Origin: Skermania sp. ID1734
GTDB lineage: Bacteria; Actinomycetota; Actinomycetes; Mycobacteriales; Mycobacteriaceae
Length of the DNA stretch: 64,000 nt
Assembly: GCF_007489285.1 (NCBI RefSeq)
Contig: NZ_VLIY01000018.1
Coordinates: 1 to 64,000, forward strand
Direction: 5' to 3'
Shown here: one piece after another, positions 60,535 to 64,000 of the stretch
Position numbering within the stretch: the stretch's first letter is position 1
How the letters are laid out: each line of letters starts with the position of its first letter
Program-made: the position numbers and the translations under genes
The notes under the pieces: model-generated
Told to the model about the DNA's origin: nothing
Databases searched by the model: none
What the model saw: only the letters and a program-made list of their open reading frames with translations

Positions 60535-61791
60535 GTGCCCCGTCCCGCAACGGTAGCGGCCGCGGTCGCCGAGGCGCACCGGCGCGAGTGGGCGTATGTG
60601 CTCGCCGCGACGGTGCGTCTCACGCGCAATCTCGACCTTGCCGAAGAATGTGTCCAGGACGCCTATACGCGCGCGCTGCAGGATTGGACGCGCAACGGTG
60701 TGCCGAACAATCCCGCTGCCTGGCTCACCACGGTCGCGCATAGGCGGGCCTTGGATGTCCTGCGGCGCGAGATGACGTTGCAGCGTTCCCTTCCGCTGTT
60801 GGTCTCCGACGCCGAACGCGATACGGCTGACGCAGCATTGGATGCGATAGAAGCGGCGACCGCGATTCCCGACGATCGCCTCCGCCTGATCTGCACCTGT
60901 TGTCACCCGTCACTCGCAGTCGACGCTCAGGTCGCGCTGACGCTGCGACTGGTCTGTGGCATCAGCACAGCCGATGTTGCGCGTGCGTTTCTGGTTCCCG
61001 AGCCAACGATGGCTGCCCGAATCACGCGTGCCAAGAAGAAGATCGCCCTTGCGCGTATCCCGTATCGCGTGCCGTCCGCAGTCGATCTCCCGCATCGGCT
61101 GGAGTCGATATGCGCCGTCGTCCATCTGCTGTTCACTACGGGCCACACCGCGCCGTCGGGTTCGGCGTTGGTGCGCGCCGATCTTGTCGATCGGTCGATA
61201 CAACTGGCACGGATGATGCGGGCGCTGGCGCCGACCGACCACAATGTCGCGGGATTGCTGGCGCTGTTGCTGTTGACCGATGCCCGCCGGGCAACCCGCG
61301 TCGATGCCCGCGGTCGGCTGTTGACGTTGGCCGAGCAAGACCGCAGCCGGTGGAACGCCCAGTCGATCGCGGAGGGGCTCGACTTGCTGCGCGAAATCGG
61401 ACCAGGCGACGGCAGATACGCGCTGCAGGCGGCCATCGCGGCCGAACACTCCCGCGCGGACCGCTGGGAAGACACCGATTGGCATCGGATTGCCGCACTC
61501 TATGCGCGCTTGTACGCCTCGTGGCCATCTCCCGTGGTCGCGCTCAACCATGCCGTCGCTATCGGCTTCGCCGAAGGTCCCTCCGCAGGTTTGGAACTGA
61601 TCGATCGCTTGGGCGCCGAACCCGCATTGGCCGGCTACGGATACGCCGAAGCCGCCCGGGCCGCGTGGCTTGCCGAGCTCGGACGCACTGCCGAGGCTCG
61701 AGGTGCCTACGAGGCGGCTGTATCGCTCACCGACAACGACATCGAGCGCGAATATCTGTTGAGCAAGCTCGATGACCTGCCGACCGCGTGA
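60535..61791 (+). CDS. ECF42-family RNA polymerase sigma factor
   Basis: GTG start at 60535, 418 residues. Sigma region 2 (RLTRNLDLAEECVQDAYTRA, WLTTVAHRRALDVLR) is followed by region 4 (LRLVCGISTADVARAFLVPE, ITRAKKKI). A C-terminal extension of about 240 residues with the DUF6596/TPR-like helices (LLALLLLTDARRATR, EIGPGDGRYALQAAIAAEH, NHAVAIG) is the mark of ECF42. No anti-sigma gene is near; in this group the C-terminal extension is required for activity. It pairs with the YCII gene upstream. Stress signal unknown. Confidence 0.93.
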   Translation: MPRPATVAAAVAEAHRREWAYVLAATVRLTRNLDLAEECVQDAYTRALQDWTRNGVPNNPAAWLTTVAHRRALDVLRREMTLQRSLPLLVSDAERDTADAALDAIEAATAIPDDRLRLICTCCHPSLAVDAQVALTLRLVCGISTADVARAFLVPEPTMAARITRAKKKIALARIPYRVPSAVDLPHRLESICAVVHLLFTTGHTAPSGSALVRADLVDRSIQLARMMRALAPTDHNVAGLLALLLLTDARRATRVDARGRLLTLAEQDRSRWNAQSIAEGLDLLREIGPGDGRYALQAAIAAEHSRADRWEDTDWHRIAALYARLYASWPSPVVALNHAVAIGFAEGPSAGLELIDRLGAEPALAGYGYAEAARAAWLAELGRTAEARGAYEAAVSLTDNDIEREYLLSKLDDLPTA

Positions 61792-61795
61792 GTTC

Positions 61796-62971
61796 TCAGG
61801 TGGCCCAGGCGGTCTCGAGCGCGACAATCACCTGGCCGGCAAAGTCGGCGATATCCGCGCATCCCGTAGCTTCGGACGTGGCGGCGAGTGTGGACCAACG
61901 CGTGATCACAGCCCGCGATCGCGGCACAGCCAGCGTGTGTTCGCGGACGGCGGCCAACCGGCGCTCGTCGTCGGGCAGGAACCAGTAGGTGGTCAGCCAG
62001 ATCCAGATCAGTTCCGCTTCCACGATCTTCGCGGCAAGCACCTCGTCGTCACCGAGGGCCGGCCAGATTCCCACCACTTCGGCGCGCCAGGCATCGGCCA
62101 TGTCGCGGGCCCGTGCCAGCGATATGTCGTGGGTGCAGAGGCAACCTGGGAACGCGGTCAGCACATAAGCGATATCGAGGGTCGCGTCGCGGAATCCCGC
62201 CCACTCGTAGTCGAGAAAACGCACCCCGTCGGCGTTGACGATCAGGTTGTCCGGGCACAGATCCGAGGGACTGAATGCGCGGAAGCGTCCACCGTGAAAG
62301 AGGTCCGCACCGTGGCGGGCCACCTCGGCGACAGCGTCGGGAACCGTGACGCCGAGTGTGTCCGCCAGCATCGCGGGAATGCGGGCGACAGCGGCATCAG
62401 CTTGATGTGCGATGCCGCGGCCCTGTCCGGGGACGCCGGCACGGGCGGCGAGCGCGGTGAAATCCGGTTCCCGCCCGACGGTCGCGGCGTGCATCCGTCC
62501 GAGCGCTTGAGCGAGTGCCATCAACGAATGCCCCGACGTGGGCTCGCCCTCCGCCAACAGCGCGGCCAGCGGGGCGTTGTCGCCGAGGTCGCTCAGAATC
62601 AACAACTGCTTTTTCAAGTCGTAGGCAAGCAACTGGGGTCCCGGCCTGTCGGCCTTGGGCAGAGCAGTCGCGAACTGGTAGGAAACCGCTTCCCGCAAGA
62701 ACGCCGAGGAGGCACTGTCCACGCCCGGCTCCCAGTGCCCGAAGTCACGACGGACTCGATCGGATTGCTTGACCTGCTTGAGAATCACTGTCCGGGGCAG
62801 CGAATACGCGTTCTCCGAGACCCTTACCCGAAGCACCATGGTGCGGCCGCTGCCGCCCAATTCGACGGGATCGGTGAGGCGCACCTTTGCGCCCATCCGC
62901 TTCTCGAGCAATCGTGCGGCCGCGGTCACGACCTCGGCCACATGTCCTGCCAGTAGTGGGGTCATCGCCAT
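61796..62971 (-). CDS. APH/choline-kinase-fold phosphotransferase
   Basis: 391 residues. N-lobe: GGSGRTMVLRVRV...TVILKQVK (Lys, near residue 65); C-lobe: FSPSDLCPDNLIV near residue 238 with catalytic Asp and metal-binding Asn, and LDYEWAGFRD in place of the DFD/DxD motif. The usual HGD of the catalytic loop reads SPSD, so the His is lost, a variant seen in actinobacterial relatives. Substrate unknown; nothing here points to antibiotic resistance. Convergent with the sigma gene after 4 bp. Confidence 0.8.
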   Translation of the reverse strand: MAMTPLLAGHVAEVVTAAARLLEKRMGAKVRLTDPVELGGSGRTMVLRVRVSENAYSLPRTVILKQVKQSDRVRRDFGHWEPGVDSASSAFLREAVSYQFATALPKADRPGPQLLAYDLKKQLLILSDLGDNAPLAALLAEGEPTSGHSLMALAQALGRMHAATVGREPDFTALAARAGVPGQGRGIAHQADAAVARIPAMLADTLGVTVPDAVAEVARHGADLFHGGRFRAFSPSDLCPDNLIVNADGVRFLDYEWAGFRDATLDIAYVLTAFPGCLCTHDISLARARDMADAWRAEVVGIWPALGDDEVLAAKIVEAELIWIWLTTYWFLPDDERRLAAVREHTLAVPRSRAVITRWSTLAATSEATGCADIADFAGQVIVALETAWAT

Positions 62972-63226
62972 CCAACGTACCCGCTTGTGCCGGTTCGGCG
63001 GATTCTCGCCCTGCAGCAGGATTTTCGCGGCAAACGCCGTCCACTCCGCCGCGCCACGGCGAGGTCACGAGAGCCCGCCGCAACACCGCGCGAACGTTCG
63101 GAAACACCAGGCCAAATTGGACAAACCCGTCGGCGCGGCTGTCTTGACAGGCTGTGCCCCTTCGGGTTCTCTCACTCCAAGAGTTCGCCCGATGCTGGAC
63201 CGAATCGACTGAAGGATCGCGCACCC
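62972..63226. other. Intergenic 255 bp between kinase-fold gene and proline-rich gene
   Basis: No convincing ORF or tRNA. The plus strand contains TTGACAGGCTGTGCCCCTTC near 63145, in which TTGACA is a good -35 hexamer for the downstream gene, but no matching -10 is clear. AAGGA precedes the start at 63227. Confidence 0.35.
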
Positions 63227-64000
63227 ATGTCTGAGAACAACCCGCCTACCGGCGGTGAAGGCCCCGACCACCCGCAGGGCCAGGGCGTTCCGCCCAACCA
63301 GCCGCCCGGCTACGGCACTCCGCCACCGGGATACGGCCAGCATCCTCCCGGGTACGGGCAGCAACCGCCACAGTACGGTCAACAGCCGCCTGGATACGGC
63401 CAGCAGCCACCGAGCTACGGCGAACAGACCCCGCAGTATGGTCAGCAACCACCGCAATACGGCCAGGAACCGTACACCCAGCAGCCTCCCGGATACGGGC
63501 AGCAACCGCCGCAGTACGGACAGACCGGGACTCCGAATTACGGCGCGCCGCCGAGCTACGGCGAGCCCTTCCCCGGCGGCGCGTACGGACCTGGCGGTTT
63601 CGGGACGCCACAGTTGAGCGTCGGAGCTGCGCTCTCCTACGGGTGGGAGAAGTTCAAGTCGAACGCCGGTGTGTGGGTGGGCATCACGCTGATCGGCGTG
63701 ATCATCAGCGCCCTCGTCCGGTGGCCGTTCGGCGGTTACGGCTTCAGTTACAGCACCGACGACAACGGGTTTCCCGTCGGCTCGTTCGTGCTCTCGATTG
63801 TCGGACTCGTCGTCGGCTTCGTCGTCAGCACGCTTATTCAGGCGGCTTTCGTGCGTGGCGCCCTGCACGAGGTCGACGGAAACCGTCCGGCATTCGGATC
63901 GTTCTTCCAGTTCAGCAATGTGGCGCAGGTCTTGGTGGCCAGCCTGCTCATCGGCATCGCGTCCTCGATCGGCTTCGTGCTGTGCATCATCCCGGGCATC
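63227..64000 (+). CDS. Pro/Gln/Gly/Tyr-rich membrane protein, 5' part (Rv2560-like), truncated by window end
   Basis: ATG at 63227 after AAGGATCGCG; 258 codons are visible and the frame is open at the edge. The first ~120 residues consist of PPGYGQQ/PPQYGQQ heptad-like repeats, intrinsically disordered. From about 128 (VGAALSYGWEKFKSNAGVWVG) come membrane helices near 146-162, 183-203 and 240-258. A similar protein with this tail follows rarA in M. tuberculosis (Rv2560). Function unknown; the disordered cytoplasmic tail may mediate assembly. Confidence 0.85.
   Translation, partial: MSENNPPTGGEGPDHPQGQGVPPNQPPGYGTPPPGYGQHPPGYGQQPPQYGQQPPGYGQQPPSYGEQTPQYGQQPPQYGQEPYTQQPPGYGQQPPQYGQTGTPNYGAPPSYGEPFPGGAYGPGGFGTPQLSVGAALSYGWEKFKSNAGVWVGITLIGVIISALVRWPFGGYGFSYSTDDNGFPVGSFVLSIVGLVVGFVVSTLIQAAFVRGALHEVDGNRPAFGSFFQFSNVAQVLVASLLIGIASSIGFVLCIIPGI

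Noticed and set aside
63290-63560. DNA repeats at the window end
   Set aside because: They are explained as coding repeats of the PPxYGQQ tail of the membrane protein.

Overview
The window reads as chromosome from a high-GC actinobacterium of the order Mycobacteriales (Mycobacterium/Nocardia/Rhodococcus group). The evidence is gene content and order: aroE-(prepilin peptidase)-aroC-aroK-aroB-(B-4DMT protein)-pepQ-efp-nusB, pyrR-pyrB-pyrC-(PH-like protein)-carA-carB-pyrF-mihF-gmk-rpoZ-coaBC-metK-priA, and def-fmt-rsmB-rpe, all as in that group. No PPE gene lies between pyrF and mihF, so it is not a close relative of M. tuberculosis. Genus cannot be fixed from the sequence alone.

Layout. 1-4250: a small integrated element with an IS256-type transposase remnant, a palindromic repeat array, a four-gene overlapping replication-type operon (RecA-like ATPase, DnaB-N-like protein, two small proteins), a zinc-ribbon protein and a tyrosine integrase next to the 3' end of riboflavin synthase. 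4296-5973: ribC-ribD. 6062-22687: accessory metabolism: a secreted GH1 glycosidase; a translationally coupled TPP decarboxylase/oxidase and FAD-FeS dehydrogenase pair; an enolase-superfamily enzyme and a GH15 hydrolase; and an AraC-flanked cluster of Baeyer-Villiger-type monooxygenase, cholesterol-oxidase-like GMC enzyme, alpha/beta hydrolase and O-methyltransferase. 22814-46924: mostly one strand of housekeeping genes (rpe, DLH, rsmB, fmt, def, lipase, PadR, priA, metK, coaBC, rpoZ, gmk, mihF, pyrimidine operon, nusB, efp), interrupted by a TetR-serpin pair. 47011-59037: pepQ, shikimate genes, mltG, ruvX, alaS, rarA. 59139-64000: DUF4436 membrane protein, a YCII-ECF42 sigma pair with a candidate own promoter, an APH-fold protein and the start of a Pro/Gln/Tyr-rich membrane protein.

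How genes work together. The pyr operon (43856 down to 35259) makes UMP and is tightly coupled by 4-bp ATGA/GTGA overlaps; a PyrR-type RNA hairpin lies just before pyrR. The GMC enzyme, monooxygenase and hydrolase could form an alcohol to ketone to ester to acid route. The FAD-FeS dehydrogenase and TPP enzyme could form a 2-hydroxyacid to 2-oxoacid to decarboxylated product route.

Most unusual signals. (1) Three tandem 68-bp units at 20566-20769, each a complete 23-codon mini-ORF with its own Shine-Dalgarno and a start overlapping the previous stop, leading into a hydrolase gene. (2) Three dispersed copies of a 75-76 bp imperfect palindrome (36-bp arms, 3-4 bp loop) at 15315, 21570 and 22696. 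(3) The palindrome/iteron-like array at 425-533 in the integrated element. (4) A bacterial serpin with an atypical hinge between nusB and the pyrimidine operon.
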